This document shows positions 49,101-57,540 of a stretch of 64,000 bases of DNA, piece by piece. Made by a program: the position numbers and the translations under genes. Numbering within the stretch: position 1 is the stretch's first letter; each line of letters opens with the position of its first letter. This DNA is from JAXMHQ01 sp046346665 (GTDB lineage: Bacteria > Verrucomicrobiota > Verrucomicrobiia > Limisphaerales > JAXMHQ01), in NCBI GenBank assembly GCA_046346665.1, contig JAXMHQ010000022.1, positions 1-64,000 on the forward strand, written 5' to 3'. The notes below the pieces were generated by a model. That model was not told where the DNA came from. It saw only the letters and a program-made list of their open reading frames with translations, and did no database searches.

Positions 49101-49845
49101 TCCGGATGGCGTTCACGATCGGCTGCATGAAATTCGTCAGCGCGGAGAAATACGCATTGCCGGAGATGGCCCAGTTGTTGGCGCCGAAGCTGGTCTCGAT
49201 GTTGATGGGCTCGTTGCAAATCTCGAACATCACGTTGTCCGAGTTCTTGAAATAGCCGGCCATGTTCGTCCAGTAAGTGATCAGGTTGATCTGGAATTGC
49301 TGCGTCATGTTCCGGGTGGTGTCGCCGCCCGGATACGTCTGGGACGGGCCGCCGCAAATGACCACGTAGAGGCCGACCGACCGGCAATGACTGACCCAGG
49401 GCACCATGACATTGGTGATCCAGCCCTGGAACTGGGCGGGATTGGACAGAACACCATTCGTATCCCAGCCGGGCGCGAATCCGTTCGCCGTGCCGTTGCC
49501 GGCGGTGCGGACAAAACTGCAATACCAGCCGTGATTGGAACCATACAACGGGCTGGGGTTGGAGAGAATGTCGGCGATGCCATTGTAGCCGTTGAGCATC
49601 GAGGCGCAGCTCGACGGGCTGGCGTAATTGTTCGGATTGCTGAACAGATGCCCCTCGCCGTTAAACCAACTGTCCCCGGCCATCATGTAGCCATGGAGCA
49701 GAATGTTGGTCCCGGCGACGTTTTGCAGGAACCGGCCCGACACATGCAGCTTGCCCATCGGCATGCCCTGGTAGGCGTTGCCCGCCGCCGGCGCCAGGGC
49801 TAGTGCGGCACAAAAGAGCAACCGGCAGACACTTTGGAGATTCAT
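46153..49845 (-). CDS. Secreted GH5-like cellulase / FnIII / DUF1593 / BACON / LamG fusion
   Basis: 1230 aa from the ATG at 49845. A signal peptide (LLFCAALALAPAAGNA). GH5-like catalytic domain, about 30-400, with acid/base Glu in FEICNEPINIE and nucleophile region LIITELAWS. A fibronectin III-like domain follows (about 405-490; SAAPAGLYATVVSSNQVNLNWNL). Then DUF1593-like, about 495-820 (SDPDDVQTMVRWLLYVNEFDVEGMVAS; FCFWGDCSNLAQAIWKV), a BACON-like repeat (about 845-935; SNAGTGTLNYTIAAGDSWLS) and a LamG-like domain (about 945-1150; FTLCGWVNCRSS). The short C-terminal domain (about 1155-1230) ends NTQQFFRLQGN. It joins a glycanase with the nucleoside-hydrolase-like module, suggesting both act on the same extracellular glycan (inference). 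Confidence 0.85.
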   Translation of the reverse strand: MNLQSVCRLLFCAALALAPAAGNAYQGMPMGKLHVSGRFLQNVAGTNILLHGYMMAGDSWFNGEGHLFSNPNNYASPSSCASMLNGYNGIADILSNPSPLYGSNHGWYCSFVRTAGNGTANGFAPGWDTNGVLSNPAQFQGWITNVMVPWVSHCRSVGLYVVICGGPSQTYPGGDTTRNMTQQFQINLITYWTNMAGYFKNSDNVMFEICNEPINIETSFGANNWAISGNAYFSALTNFMQPIVNAIRNAGDDHILVIPSLGWQGQCQGFANYPIQGTNIAYAGHFYPGYNNIHDSGTAVTNFWNSNYKPCADKYPLIITELAWSPNDGSGYQDLWNGSTAGFGTATRGCFDKQGNVSYLIGMVADLLTNLTSGSLAATTLNPSMQCAPAAFEWFAQYALSAAPAGLYATVVSSNQVNLNWNLSSNAVTYNVKRATVSGGPYSLVASNLTSNYYTDTGLSPSTTYYYVVSAVNGTESGNSAEASASTGSALRFRVVISTDFPPTNVCMPNVGCPSDQTSDPDDVQTMVRWLLYVNEFDVEGMVASSGTFANVANKTNILNILDLYEQVYPNLVLHDARYPLANTLRAVTFQGRTGTWGGTVANNIGAGCDSEASEAIISIVDKPDPRPVWFCFWGDCSNLAQAIWKVQNTRSPAAFQTFLSKIRIHQIAHQDDTIDWLMSNFPNLFIIYSKTTYFGMFGGSDPISDLAWVNANIRTGHGPLGAVYPPSGIGCTGVCEGDTPSWLLLVSALRGLNNPENPTQPSWGGQFSRDGTTSHYVDCCGGSTISMWRPQYQAEFQQRANWMLPASAPQVFTPTAGYAPGYLATRCLQGANAQPLSLVVSNAGTGTLNYTIAAGDSWLSVSPASGSATNGSNGITHAVSFNSSALAPGAYTSSITISAPGATEPSVSVSVALRVLDNSAGTNAGGNLPIISLGFNEGAGTSVTNQGTAGGSLIRTTPVPALSANVPAGAGGADSVDFQTTTGSYYVESPTNYPQLIGLAEFTLCGWVNCRSSTTGSGGNRVVTWINAGGDGVDLVYKSDGSLQLGVDQWPDSSAAVSSTGRITTDAAAGAGNWRFFAVTYDSTVGSGNVRFYFGSPGVPAVLDVTKDYARGLTGTNISRLCIGQFDAASRGYGTDRMFRGLIDEVQVFGQALSIEEIQAVQAGSPPPAPEIHLDALDSQKLLLSWIGSNMTLQETIDAGGPWGSRTNQASAQYVYPTNTQQFFRLQGN

Positions 49846-49980
49846 AATTCGAGTGTGGAAACTAAAACGCCGGAACACAGCGATCAAACGGCAGGATCCT
49901 TCGTCGTGTCGGCATAGTGCTGATTCAGGGATAACCATTAGCACGCAACACTTGCCGGTTCCTCCGTTTAAACCTCCAAA

Positions 49981-49999
49981 TTCCTCCGGTTTCCTAAGC
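49981..49999. promoter_or_regulatory. Copy of the shared motif upstream of the GH5 fusion
   Basis: TTCCTCCGGTTTCCTAAGC, 136-154 bp upstream of the ATG at 49845 and just beyond the stop of the DUF5060 gene. It suggests an internal promoter or operator here. Confidence 0.45.
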
Positions 50000-50008
50000 A
50001 ATCCCCGT

Positions 50009-52441
50009 TCAGGGGGTTTTCAGACGGGAGTTGATTTCATCGGCGGTCAGAGCGCCCCGGCCGCTGGCCCGGCTGCCAAAGATCTGCACACCCGCGATCT
50101 CCCCGCGGAACTGCCGGTCCAGGCCGTAGCCGCTCATGGTCTGATTGAAATTGCCGATGGCCAGAGGACCCACCGCGCTGTCGATCGGCCCGGCGTGATA
50201 GGCCGTTCGGCGATCCAGTTTGACCTGGGCGCCGCCCGGCGCATCGGCGGGCGGACTGAAATACCAGCTCACATTGTCGCCTTGCTTCGTGGAATCATAG
50301 CTCACAGCGAAGAAGATCCATTTGCCGACCTGCAGCTTCCCGCGCGAACTGTCATTGCTGATGGAATCCGGCCATTCGTTGACGGCAAGCCGCATCCGGC
50401 CGTCGGCCTGGCAGACGAGATCAATGCCCGAATGGCTTTCCTCAAGGCAAAAGAGAATCCGGTTTCCGCCGGCGCCTTCCTGGAGGCTTTCGGGCTTCAA
50501 CCAGCCCATGATTGTAAACGACCGCAACCCGCGCAGGCCGTCGATCGGCCCGTCCCCCGCCTGCACCCAGCCCCACGGCGCCCCGTCGGGAAGCTCCACG
50601 GAACCGCCATTTTTCCGAACCGCCGTTCCGTGCACTTTGAGCTCCGGCACATCTTTCCCGCCCGGCATCGCGACGCTCAGGATCGGATCCGTCACGTCCC
50701 GGTCCACGGCAATGGACTGATACGCCTGGGCGCTCCCGCCCGCCGGATCGGTTACCGTCAGTTTCACCAGGTAAAGTCCGACCTTGTCATAGACATGTGT
50801 GGGCCTGGCATCGCGGCTCGTGGTTCCGTCGCCAAAATCCCACTGGCAATCACCCCCGGCCGCGGCTGTGAACGCCACTTTCAACGGGGGCAACCCGTCG
50901 GTGATCGACGCCGTGATCTTCGCCTCGGGCCTCAACTTCTCGCCCGGCGCATAAGGTGTGAACCGGTAAACCATGTCCGGTTTCGGCGCAGCGCCGGTGT
51001 AGTCGCCGGGGGAAGCCGTGCCGGCCGGCGTGATGGTCATTTCCCAGGGATCGATGAGATCCATTTTGTAAGGACGAGTGCCGGCGAGCCGGACGTGCTG
51101 CGGCCGCTGGTCGACGCAATAAACCAGGTAATAATCCCCTTCCCTCGCAAGCACGAAGCTTCCCTTGCCGTCGCCCAGCGGCTTCATTTCGTGAAACGCA
51201 GGCGCCTGCGCCATAAAATCCTTCAGCCACTGGATGCGCTGCGGGCTTTGTCCGTGCAGCACGCCGCCTTTCGACCACCAAAGGACGTCGTCCGGTTGCT
51301 TGTAGGTTTCGCCGTGGCCCACATAACAGCCGTTCATCGTGCCCAGCCAGAAGCGCTGGGTCATTTCCCGCGCGGTCAGCCGGCCCCAGCCCTGCGGGAT
51401 ATCCCCTTCGTACTTGCACTCATCGTAAACAACGGGCTTCCGGTATTGCTCGCGAAACCGCACGCCGGCTTCCATCTCGGAGGTCTGAAGGCTGGCGTGC
51501 GTGACCCAGGATTTGGTGTGATCGTACCAGCGCCGGCCATTGTGAATTCCGCGCAGCCGCTGATACGGATCTTCCTTCTGCAGGATCGAGAAGAACCGGT
51601 CCCAGTCCTCGAAATGTTTGTTGCCGCGGTGGCCGGCCGGCACCTCCGTCATGAAATCGTATTCGTTCGCCAGCGACCACCAGACGTTCCGATAGGCGGC
51701 AAGCCGCGCGATGCAATAGCGCAAATACCGGTCGTCCTGCTCCGGGCTCATGTCGGCGAAACCCCAGCGGTCATAAGGATGCCACAGGATGAGGTCGGCC
51801 TGGATTCCCAGCCGCTGCAGGTCCAGGATGCGCTGTTCGAAATGCCGCCAGAACACCGGGTCGGGCCGGTTGAAATCGAACGCGCCACCCGCGCCCTTCT
51901 CAAACGCGAACCGCTCCGGTTCATTCGTGTTGTAGACGTAGCTCTTCGGAAACACGCAGAACCGGATCTTGTTGAACGGCGAGGCGGCAAGGGTTTTGAG
52001 CGTCTGCTCCTGCAGCGCAGCCGGTTGGTGAACCCACGCATAACATGTCGTTCCAAACTCATGATAAGGCGTCCCGTCTGCATACCGGAAATAAAACGTG
52101 TCGAATACAACGACCGGACCGTGATTGTTTCCGGCGGGCGCCACGACCTTTACCGTCCCGCTTTTGCCGTTGAGCTCCGGGCGGGCACTGCGCGTCTCGT
52201 AATGCCAGTCGCCCGCGGCCGGCGGACTGAATCGAACCCGGTAAATGTCGCCCCCGTCCCAGAACCCGGGCACGGTGATGCGCTTGTCGCCCTGCGTAAA
52301 CGTGGCCGACCAGGCCGCATCGAGGTAGGGATTTCCCCCGGCGGGACCGTGCAGCACGATTTCCTGGACGCCCCATTGTTCGGCGGCGTGGAGGGAACAT
52401 AAGGCAAAGGCGGACACAAGGAGTGCGATGGCTCGTCTCAT
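50009..52441 (-). CDS. Secreted DUF5060/DUF4038-DUF5605-type glycosidase with PKD and LamG domains
   Basis: 810 aa. A signal peptide (MRRAIALLVSAFALCSLHA) is followed by a DUF5060-like N-terminal beta domain (about 20-105; FTQGDKRITVPGFWDGGDIY). A TIM-barrel DUF4038-like catalytic region (about 108-400) has HEFGTTCYAWVHQ, NVWWSLANEYDFM and VVYDECKYEGD; the Glu residues in the last two are the likely catalytic pair. A DUF5605-like region follows (about 400-485), then PKD (about 490-575; DCQWDFGDGTTSRDARPTHVY) and LamG-like (about 580-810). The family includes GH140 apiosidases. It lies 25 bp after the AraC gene and is probably co-regulated with the transporter. Confidence 0.82.
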   Translation of the reverse strand: MRRAIALLVSAFALCSLHAAEQWGVQEIVLHGPAGGNPYLDAAWSATFTQGDKRITVPGFWDGGDIYRVRFSPPAAGDWHYETRSARPELNGKSGTVKVVAPAGNNHGPVVVFDTFYFRYADGTPYHEFGTTCYAWVHQPAALQEQTLKTLAASPFNKIRFCVFPKSYVYNTNEPERFAFEKGAGGAFDFNRPDPVFWRHFEQRILDLQRLGIQADLILWHPYDRWGFADMSPEQDDRYLRYCIARLAAYRNVWWSLANEYDFMTEVPAGHRGNKHFEDWDRFFSILQKEDPYQRLRGIHNGRRWYDHTKSWVTHASLQTSEMEAGVRFREQYRKPVVYDECKYEGDIPQGWGRLTAREMTQRFWLGTMNGCYVGHGETYKQPDDVLWWSKGGVLHGQSPQRIQWLKDFMAQAPAFHEMKPLGDGKGSFVLAREGDYYLVYCVDQRPQHVRLAGTRPYKMDLIDPWEMTITPAGTASPGDYTGAAPKPDMVYRFTPYAPGEKLRPEAKITASITDGLPPLKVAFTAAAGGDCQWDFGDGTTSRDARPTHVYDKVGLYLVKLTVTDPAGGSAQAYQSIAVDRDVTDPILSVAMPGGKDVPELKVHGTAVRKNGGSVELPDGAPWGWVQAGDGPIDGLRGLRSFTIMGWLKPESLQEGAGGNRILFCLEESHSGIDLVCQADGRMRLAVNEWPDSISNDSSRGKLQVGKWIFFAVSYDSTKQGDNVSWYFSPPADAPGGAQVKLDRRTAYHAGPIDSAVGPLAIGNFNQTMSGYGLDRQFRGEIAGVQIFGSRASGRGALTADEINSRLKTP

Positions 52442-52466
52442 GGTGGGATGTCGTGGAATGGCGGCG

Positions 52467-53372
52467 TCAGGAACGGCGCCGGCTTGCGGATGCGGTTCGT
52501 GAATGGGAGGAACGTGGCGGGATGGCGGGGATTTCGTGGTTCCGCCGGTAATCCGCAGGCGAACACCCGCACCATTTGTGAAAGGCCTCGTAAAATCGGC
52601 TGAGCGAAAAAAAGCCGGAGCTCAATCCGACATCGATGATCTTCATATTGGTCGTCGCCAGCAGCCGTTGCGCGTGGGAAACGCGGTGTTGCGTGACGCA
52701 GTCGATCAGGGTCATCCCGATGGCTTTTTTGAAGACGGACATCGCGTAGTTCGGGTGCAGGCCCACGGCGGCGCTAATTTGTTCGGCGGTCAGGCGTTCG
52801 GTGTAATGCCGGGCGATGAAGCACGCCATCTGTTCCACCCGGGACAATCCGCCGGCTTCAATCGCGGCCTGCGGCGGCGGCGGCGCCTGCGTGCTGGACA
52901 AGGCGAGGGCAAAACGCAACAGGCGCGCTTCGATTTCCAGGAACACCACGCGCTGGCGGTCCGTGTCCGGCTTCTTCAGGTCATGCACCCATTGCTCGAA
53001 CATCTCCCCGTCGCCGTCCCGCTTTTTCGGATTCGGATCGAGCACCACCCGCGCATGCATGACCGTATCCACGAACGTGGCGGGGAATTTGCATTGCAGG
53101 AACCAGACGAGGGGGATTGTGGCGACGAAATACTCGGTGTTGTCCTTCGAGGAAATGATCTGGTGCGGAATCGCCGCCCAGAAGATGGCGAGCCGGCCCG
53201 CGGGGATGGTGACGTTGTTTCCGCCGAGCAGGTAGGTCAGCGACCCCTGCTTCAGGAGGTTCAGTTCAATTTCATTGTGCCGGTCCGGCCGCTTCATCGG
53301 CGTCGGCGTCCACAATTCGCATGTGAAACCGTAAGGCGCAAACTCGGGTCGTGACGGATCAAAGCTGACCAT
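52467..53372 (-). CDS. AraC family transcriptional regulator
   Basis: 301 aa, with an AAGGAG ribosome site 9 nt before the ATG at 53372 that lies in the end of the permease gene. A cupin-like N-terminal sensing domain (about 20-110; EIELNLLKQGSLTYLLGGNNVTI) resembles MelR-type regulators. Two helix-turn-helix motifs fill about 180-280 (LTAEQISAAVGLHPNYAMSVFKK; IIDVGLSSGFFSLSRFYEAFHKWCGCSPADYRR). It lies between the transporter and glycosidase genes and probably activates the operon in response to the imported sugar. Confidence 0.92.
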   Translation of the reverse strand: MVSFDPSRPEFAPYGFTCELWTPTPMKRPDRHNEIELNLLKQGSLTYLLGGNNVTIPAGRLAIFWAAIPHQIISSKDNTEYFVATIPLVWFLQCKFPATFVDTVMHARVVLDPNPKKRDGDGEMFEQWVHDLKKPDTDRQRVVFLEIEARLLRFALALSSTQAPPPPQAAIEAGGLSRVEQMACFIARHYTERLTAEQISAAVGLHPNYAMSVFKKAIGMTLIDCVTQHRVSHAQRLLATTNMKIIDVGLSSGFFSLSRFYEAFHKWCGCSPADYRRNHEIPAIPPRSSHSRTASASRRRS

Positions 53373-53377
53373 AATTG

Positions 53378-54355
53378 TTAGCTCCTTTTAACTCCCATTT
53401 TGTCCACGGCGACCGCCACCAGGATGACGACGCCCTTGATGACCTGCTGCCAGAACGGCGACACTTCCAGCAAAACGAGCCCGTTGTTCAGCACCCCGAT
53501 GATCAGGCAGCCGAGCACCGTGCCCGTAATCGTGCCGCGCCCGCCGTTCAGGGAAGTTCCCCCGATGACCACCGCGGCAATGGAATCGAGCTCGTAGCTC
53601 AGGCCCGCGTTCGGCGTCGCGGAATCCAGCCGCGCGGTCACCAGCAGACCCGCCACGCCCGACAGCAGGCCGCCGAGGGTGTACACCAGCAGTTTGATGC
53701 GGTTCACATTCAACCCGCTCAGCCGCGCCGCTTTTTCGTTGCCCCCGACCGCATAAACATTTCGACCGAACCGCGTTCTCTTCATGAGGAATACGAACAG
53801 TGCGACCAGCGCCGCCGAGATCCACACGGGCATCGGAATGCCCAGCCAGACACCCGATCCCATGAATCCAAAACTGTCCCCAAGACGCGTGATGGGAAAT
53901 CCGCCGGTCCAGAGCATGGTCAAGCCGCGCGCGATGCTCAGCATGCCGAGAGTTGCCACGAACGGGGGCAGGTCGAAGCGGGTGATGACCAGCCCGTTGA
54001 ACAGGCCCAGGACGGTCCCCACCAGCAGTCCCGCCAGGATCGCGCCGGGGACGGTGACTTCGATGAATACGTCCGCTCTCTGAATCACCACGCCGTTCTT
54101 CAACAGGCCCGCCGCGACCGCGCCGGACAGCGCCAGGATCGATCCGACCGACAGATCGATGCCGCCGGAGAGAATGACGAGGGTCATGCCGACGGACAGG
54201 CACAGGTTCGCGCAGATCTGGCGCAGGACGTTGAAGCCGTTCTCCACAGTGAAAAACTTGTCGCTCATCAAGGCCAGCGCCAGGACCATCAGTCCCAACG
54301 CCAGGACGGATTGAAAACGTTTCAACTGTTCGAGGTATGTTCTGCCCATCGTCAT
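53378..54355 (-). CDS. rbsC: Ribose-type sugar ABC transporter permease
   Basis: 325 aa, about eight to ten membrane segments. The BPD_transp_2 signature is seen in LSVGMTLVILSGGIDLSVGSILALSGAVAAGLL and in GRNVYAVGGNEKAARLSGLNVNRIKL. It belongs to the RbsC/XylH/AraH class of carbohydrate uptake permeases. It starts three bases after the ATPase stop. Confidence 0.93.
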   Translation of the reverse strand: MTMGRTYLEQLKRFQSVLALGLMVLALALMSDKFFTVENGFNVLRQICANLCLSVGMTLVILSGGIDLSVGSILALSGAVAAGLLKNGVVIQRADVFIEVTVPGAILAGLLVGTVLGLFNGLVITRFDLPPFVATLGMLSIARGLTMLWTGGFPITRLGDSFGFMGSGVWLGIPMPVWISAALVALFVFLMKRTRFGRNVYAVGGNEKAARLSGLNVNRIKLLVYTLGGLLSGVAGLLVTARLDSATPNAGLSYELDSIAAVVIGGTSLNGGRGTITGTVLGCLIIGVLNNGLVLLEVSPFWQQVIKGVVILVAVAVDKMGVKRS

Positions 54356-54358
54356 GGA

Positions 54359-55903
54359 TCAATTGCTCATTCCGCCGGGCAGCGCGGCCCGGACCACGGA
54401 TTCCTCGGTCGCCTCCGCGCGGCTGAATTCCGCCGACGGACGGCCTTCGCAAAGCACCAGGATCCGGTCGGCAATGCGAAGGATTTCCGGCAGCTCCGAC
54501 GAAACCATCACCACGCCCAGGCCGCTCTGCGCCAGCTCGTCGATGAGCGTGTAAATCTCCTTCTTCGCGTTGATGTCGATGCCGCGCGTCGGTTCGTCGA
54601 GCAGCAAAACCTTCGGCCCGGTCGCGAGCCACTTGGCGAGAACCACCTTCTGCTGGTTGCCCCCGCTCAGGTTGACAACCGCCTGGTGGATGGACGGCGT
54701 CTTGACCCGCAGCCGCGACACGTAGCCGCCCACCAGGTCGCCCTCGATCCGCGATTGGAGGATGCCCAGGCGCTCGATCTTCGACAGGCAGGCCAGCGTG
54801 GTGTTGTGGGCGACGCTCAGGCCCAGGACCACTCCCTCTCCCTTGCGATCCTCCGGCGCAAGCGCCAGGCCCGCCGCGATCGCATCGCTCGGCGACCGCA
54901 GCCTCACCCCCCGCCCATCCACTTCCACCTCGCCGCTGGAGGCCGACGGGTGCAGCCCGAACAGGCATTGCAACAATTCCGTCCGGCCAGCCCCCATCAA
55001 TCCGAATATCCCCAGCACCTCGCCGCGCCGCACTTCAAACGAGACGTCGCGCACGGCGAAATCGTTCTCGCGCGACGGGTGCCGCAGGCAAATGTTCCGC
55101 GCCCGCAAAACCACCCCGCCCGGGTTCGCCGCCGATCGGGGAAACAAATCCGCCAGGTCGCGCCCCACCATCATGCGGATCATTCCGTCCCTCGTGATTT
55201 CCTTGAACGGACAGGCGCCGATCACTTTGCCGTCCCGGAAAACGGTGATGTCATCCGCAATCGCCGGCAATTCGTCGAGCTTGTGTGTGATGTACACCAG
55301 GCCCACGCCGGAATGTTTGAGCCGCTGGATTTGACGGAACAGCACCCCGATTTCGTGTTCCGTGATGGCCGAGGTCGGCTCGTCCATGATGATGATGCGC
55401 GCCCGGAACGAGATGGCTTTTGCGATCTCCACCACCTGCTGCGCTCCCACCCGGAGATGCGACACGGGGGTGCGCGGGTCCGCGTCCAGTTCCAGTTCCT
55501 TCAGCAACGCGGCCGCATCCGAATTCATCCGCGCCACATCCACCAGCCCGAAACGGGTCAGGGGTTCGCGCCCGATGAAAATGTTCTCCGCGATGCTGAG
55601 TTCCGGGACCAGGTTCAGCTCCTGGAATATCATTGCGATGCCCGCCTCCTGTGCTTCGCGCGTGTTCCGGAAGCTGACCGGCCGGCCTTCCAGGGTCAGC
55701 GCGCCCGAGTCGGGCGGAAACACCCCGGCCAGGATGTTCATCAGGGTCGATTTGCCCGCACCGTTTTCGCCCAGCAACGCGTTGAGCCGGCCACGCCGCA
55801 CCGTGAGGTTCACCCCGTCCAGCGCCCGCACGCCGGGAAAGGATTTCGTGATGCCCGTCGCTTCGAGCAGCACGTCGCCGGATTGAGGTGTCGGGGTCGG
55901 CAT
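54359..55903 (-). CDS. rbsA: Ribose-type sugar ABC transporter ATP-binding protein (two ATPase domains)
   Basis: 514 aa from the ATG at 55903; a TTG at 55924 overlapping the DUF2291 stop is an alternative. It has two nucleotide-binding domains as in the CUT2 family. NBD1 has Walker A GENGAGKSTLMNIL, signature LRVGAQQVVEI and Walker B RIIIMDEPTSAI. NBD2 has a degenerate Walker A GLMGAGRTELLQCL, with LSGGNQQKVVLAKWL and VLLLDEPTRGID. It powers uptake with RbsC and RbsB. Confidence 0.94.
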   Translation of the reverse strand: MPTPTPQSGDVLLEATGITKSFPGVRALDGVNLTVRRGRLNALLGENGAGKSTLMNILAGVFPPDSGALTLEGRPVSFRNTREAQEAGIAMIFQELNLVPELSIAENIFIGREPLTRFGLVDVARMNSDAAALLKELELDADPRTPVSHLRVGAQQVVEIAKAISFRARIIIMDEPTSAITEHEIGVLFRQIQRLKHSGVGLVYITHKLDELPAIADDITVFRDGKVIGACPFKEITRDGMIRMMVGRDLADLFPRSAANPGGVVLRARNICLRHPSRENDFAVRDVSFEVRRGEVLGIFGLMGAGRTELLQCLFGLHPSASSGEVEVDGRGVRLRSPSDAIAAGLALAPEDRKGEGVVLGLSVAHNTTLACLSKIERLGILQSRIEGDLVGGYVSRLRVKTPSIHQAVVNLSGGNQQKVVLAKWLATGPKVLLLDEPTRGIDINAKKEIYTLIDELAQSGLGVVMVSSELPEILRIADRILVLCEGRPSAEFSRAEATEESVVRAALPGGMSN

Positions 55904-55910
55904 GACCGGG

Positions 55911-56546
55911 TCACTCGGGTTCAATTTTGATCGGAACCAGCTTCAGAGGTTTCAGGTCCGATTCCTCGTCGGCCACCTCGGCGCAGCCGGCGAACTGCAG
56001 CCGGCGGCCGATGCGGGCGGCCTGTTGCAGGCGCGGCAGCACGTTGGTTTCGACGATGCTGTTGAGCGCGGCGGAAATGTCGTTGAACTCCTGCGCATTC
56101 GGATACGAACTGGAGTCCAGCAGCCCGGTCCCGTCGCGGACGGCGTTGCCGAAAACGAGGCCGAGCGGCACCACGATGTCCGCCGTGTCGCCGCCGGGTT
56201 TGACCGACAGGCCGATGGCATCGTCGTTGGTGCTGACGACGCGGGCCGAACCGCGGAGGAAGAGGAAATAGGAACCGCTGACGCCAACCGTGCGCCCGAA
56301 TTGTTCGCGCACTTTTGCAGGGCCGCCGGAAATCGCGGCCAGCACGAGAGCGGCGTCCGCGGCCCGATCCGTTGCGGGCAGCATCCGGCCGGACCAGAAT
56401 TCGTGCGCGAACGCGACGGGATCGAATCGCCCCGCCGCCTGCGCCTCGCGCACCGCCTTGAGCGAGTGCACCCGGAACGGCGGGAACAGCCGGCACAAGC
56501 CGGCCCCGAGCGCCAGCACGACCAGCCAGGGCAACATTCGTTTCAT
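55911..56546 (-). CDS. DUF2291 family periplasmic protein
   Basis: 211 aa. An N-terminal membrane or signal segment (MLPWLVVLALGAGLCRLFPP) is followed by FDPVAFAHEFWSGRMLPA and QFGRTVGVSGSYFLFLRGSARVVSTNDDAIGL, then VPLGLVFGNAVRDGTGLLDSSSYPNAQEFNDIS. This pattern is the DUF2291 (YP-like lipoprotein) family, which travels with CUT2 ABC transporters. Here it sits between the binding protein and the ATPase. Its role is unknown, perhaps in assembling the importer. Confidence 0.8.
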   Translation of the reverse strand: MKRMLPWLVVLALGAGLCRLFPPFRVHSLKAVREAQAAGRFDPVAFAHEFWSGRMLPATDRAADAALVLAAISGGPAKVREQFGRTVGVSGSYFLFLRGSARVVSTNDDAIGLSVKPGGDTADIVVPLGLVFGNAVRDGTGLLDSSSYPNAQEFNDISAALNSIVETNVLPRLQQAARIGRRLQFAGCAEVADEESDLKPLKLVPIKIEPE

Positions 56547-56567
56547 GCGATCAGGAAGCGCACGCGC

Positions 56568-57527
56568 TTACTGCACTTTGCCGTAATCCCCGTACTTGCC
56601 CACGTTTTCCGGCGTCACCAGGTCCACTTTCACCGGCACTTTTTGCGGAAAATCCCGCCGGCCCCGAAGGTATTGATCCGCGCCTTCCGCCGCCTTCTGC
56701 GCCATCAATTTGGGAAACTGCATCCCCGTGGCCGCAATCTTCCGTTCCGCAATCAGCTTAACCACGTCGTCCGCACCGTCAAAACCGAACACCTTGATCC
56801 GATCCGCCTTCCCCGACGCGACCAGCGCCTGGTAGGCGCCCATCGCCATGGCGTCGTTGCCGCAAAACACCGCCTGGATGTCGGGGTTTTTTTGCAGGAT
56901 CGATTCCATCACCTCCAGGGCCTTGGCTCGGTCAAAGTCCGCCGTCTGCTGCGCCACCATTTTCAACCCGGGATAACGGTCCACAACGCTGTGAAATCCC
57001 TTGGATCGATTCCAAGTGTTGTTGTCGCCGACAAGGCCGAGCAACTCGGCGTACTTGCCTTCCTTGCCGACGGTTTTCACGAAATACTGCCCGAGCGCGA
57101 CGCAGCCGGAATAATTGTCGGACAACATTTGCGATGTCGCGGCGTTGGTGGAGTTGATTTCGCGATCGATGCAAAACACGGGGACCCCGGCCTGTTTCGC
57201 CTTCAGCACGCTCGCCACCGACGCGTCGGCATCGGTGGGATTGAACAGCACCGCCTTGTAACCGCCGGCGATCGCATTCTCGAAGTGCGCGGCTTCCTTG
57301 GCCGTGTCGTTCTGCGAATCGAAGATGGTCGCCTCGTAGCCGAGTTCCGTCGCGCGTGTCTTGGCAGACTCCGCAAGCACCACGAACCAGGGGTTGTTCA
57401 GCGTGGAAACAATCACGGCAACCTTGGTTCGGTTCGCCGGCGCCGCCGGTTCGCCGGCGCACACCCCGGCCACACACGCCATCAGCAGCATCGCCCCCAG
57501 GCGAAGGTAATTCAGTGGGTTTTTCAT
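56568..57527 (-). CDS. rbsB: Ribose-type sugar ABC transporter substrate-binding protein
   Basis: 319 aa from the ATG at 57527. A signal peptide (YLRLGAMLLMACVAGVCAG) and a Peripla_BP_4 fold follow. Ligand- and hinge-region features are STLNNPWFVVLAESAK, LFNPTDADASVASVLKA, DREINS, FCGNDAMAMGAYQAL and VFGFDGADDVVKLI. The aromatic and acidic residues that contact sugars in RbsB (FxxPDxDA, DR, ND, DG) are conserved in kind, so a pentose-like ligand is plausible. It starts 13 bp after the kinase stop. Confidence 0.93.
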   Translation of the reverse strand: MKNPLNYLRLGAMLLMACVAGVCAGEPAAPANRTKVAVIVSTLNNPWFVVLAESAKTRATELGYEATIFDSQNDTAKEAAHFENAIAGGYKAVLFNPTDADASVASVLKAKQAGVPVFCIDREINSTNAATSQMLSDNYSGCVALGQYFVKTVGKEGKYAELLGLVGDNNTWNRSKGFHSVVDRYPGLKMVAQQTADFDRAKALEVMESILQKNPDIQAVFCGNDAMAMGAYQALVASGKADRIKVFGFDGADDVVKLIAERKIAATGMQFPKLMAQKAAEGADQYLRGRRDFPQKVPVKVDLVTPENVGKYGDYGKVQ

Positions 57528-57540
57528 CGTTTGATGTGGT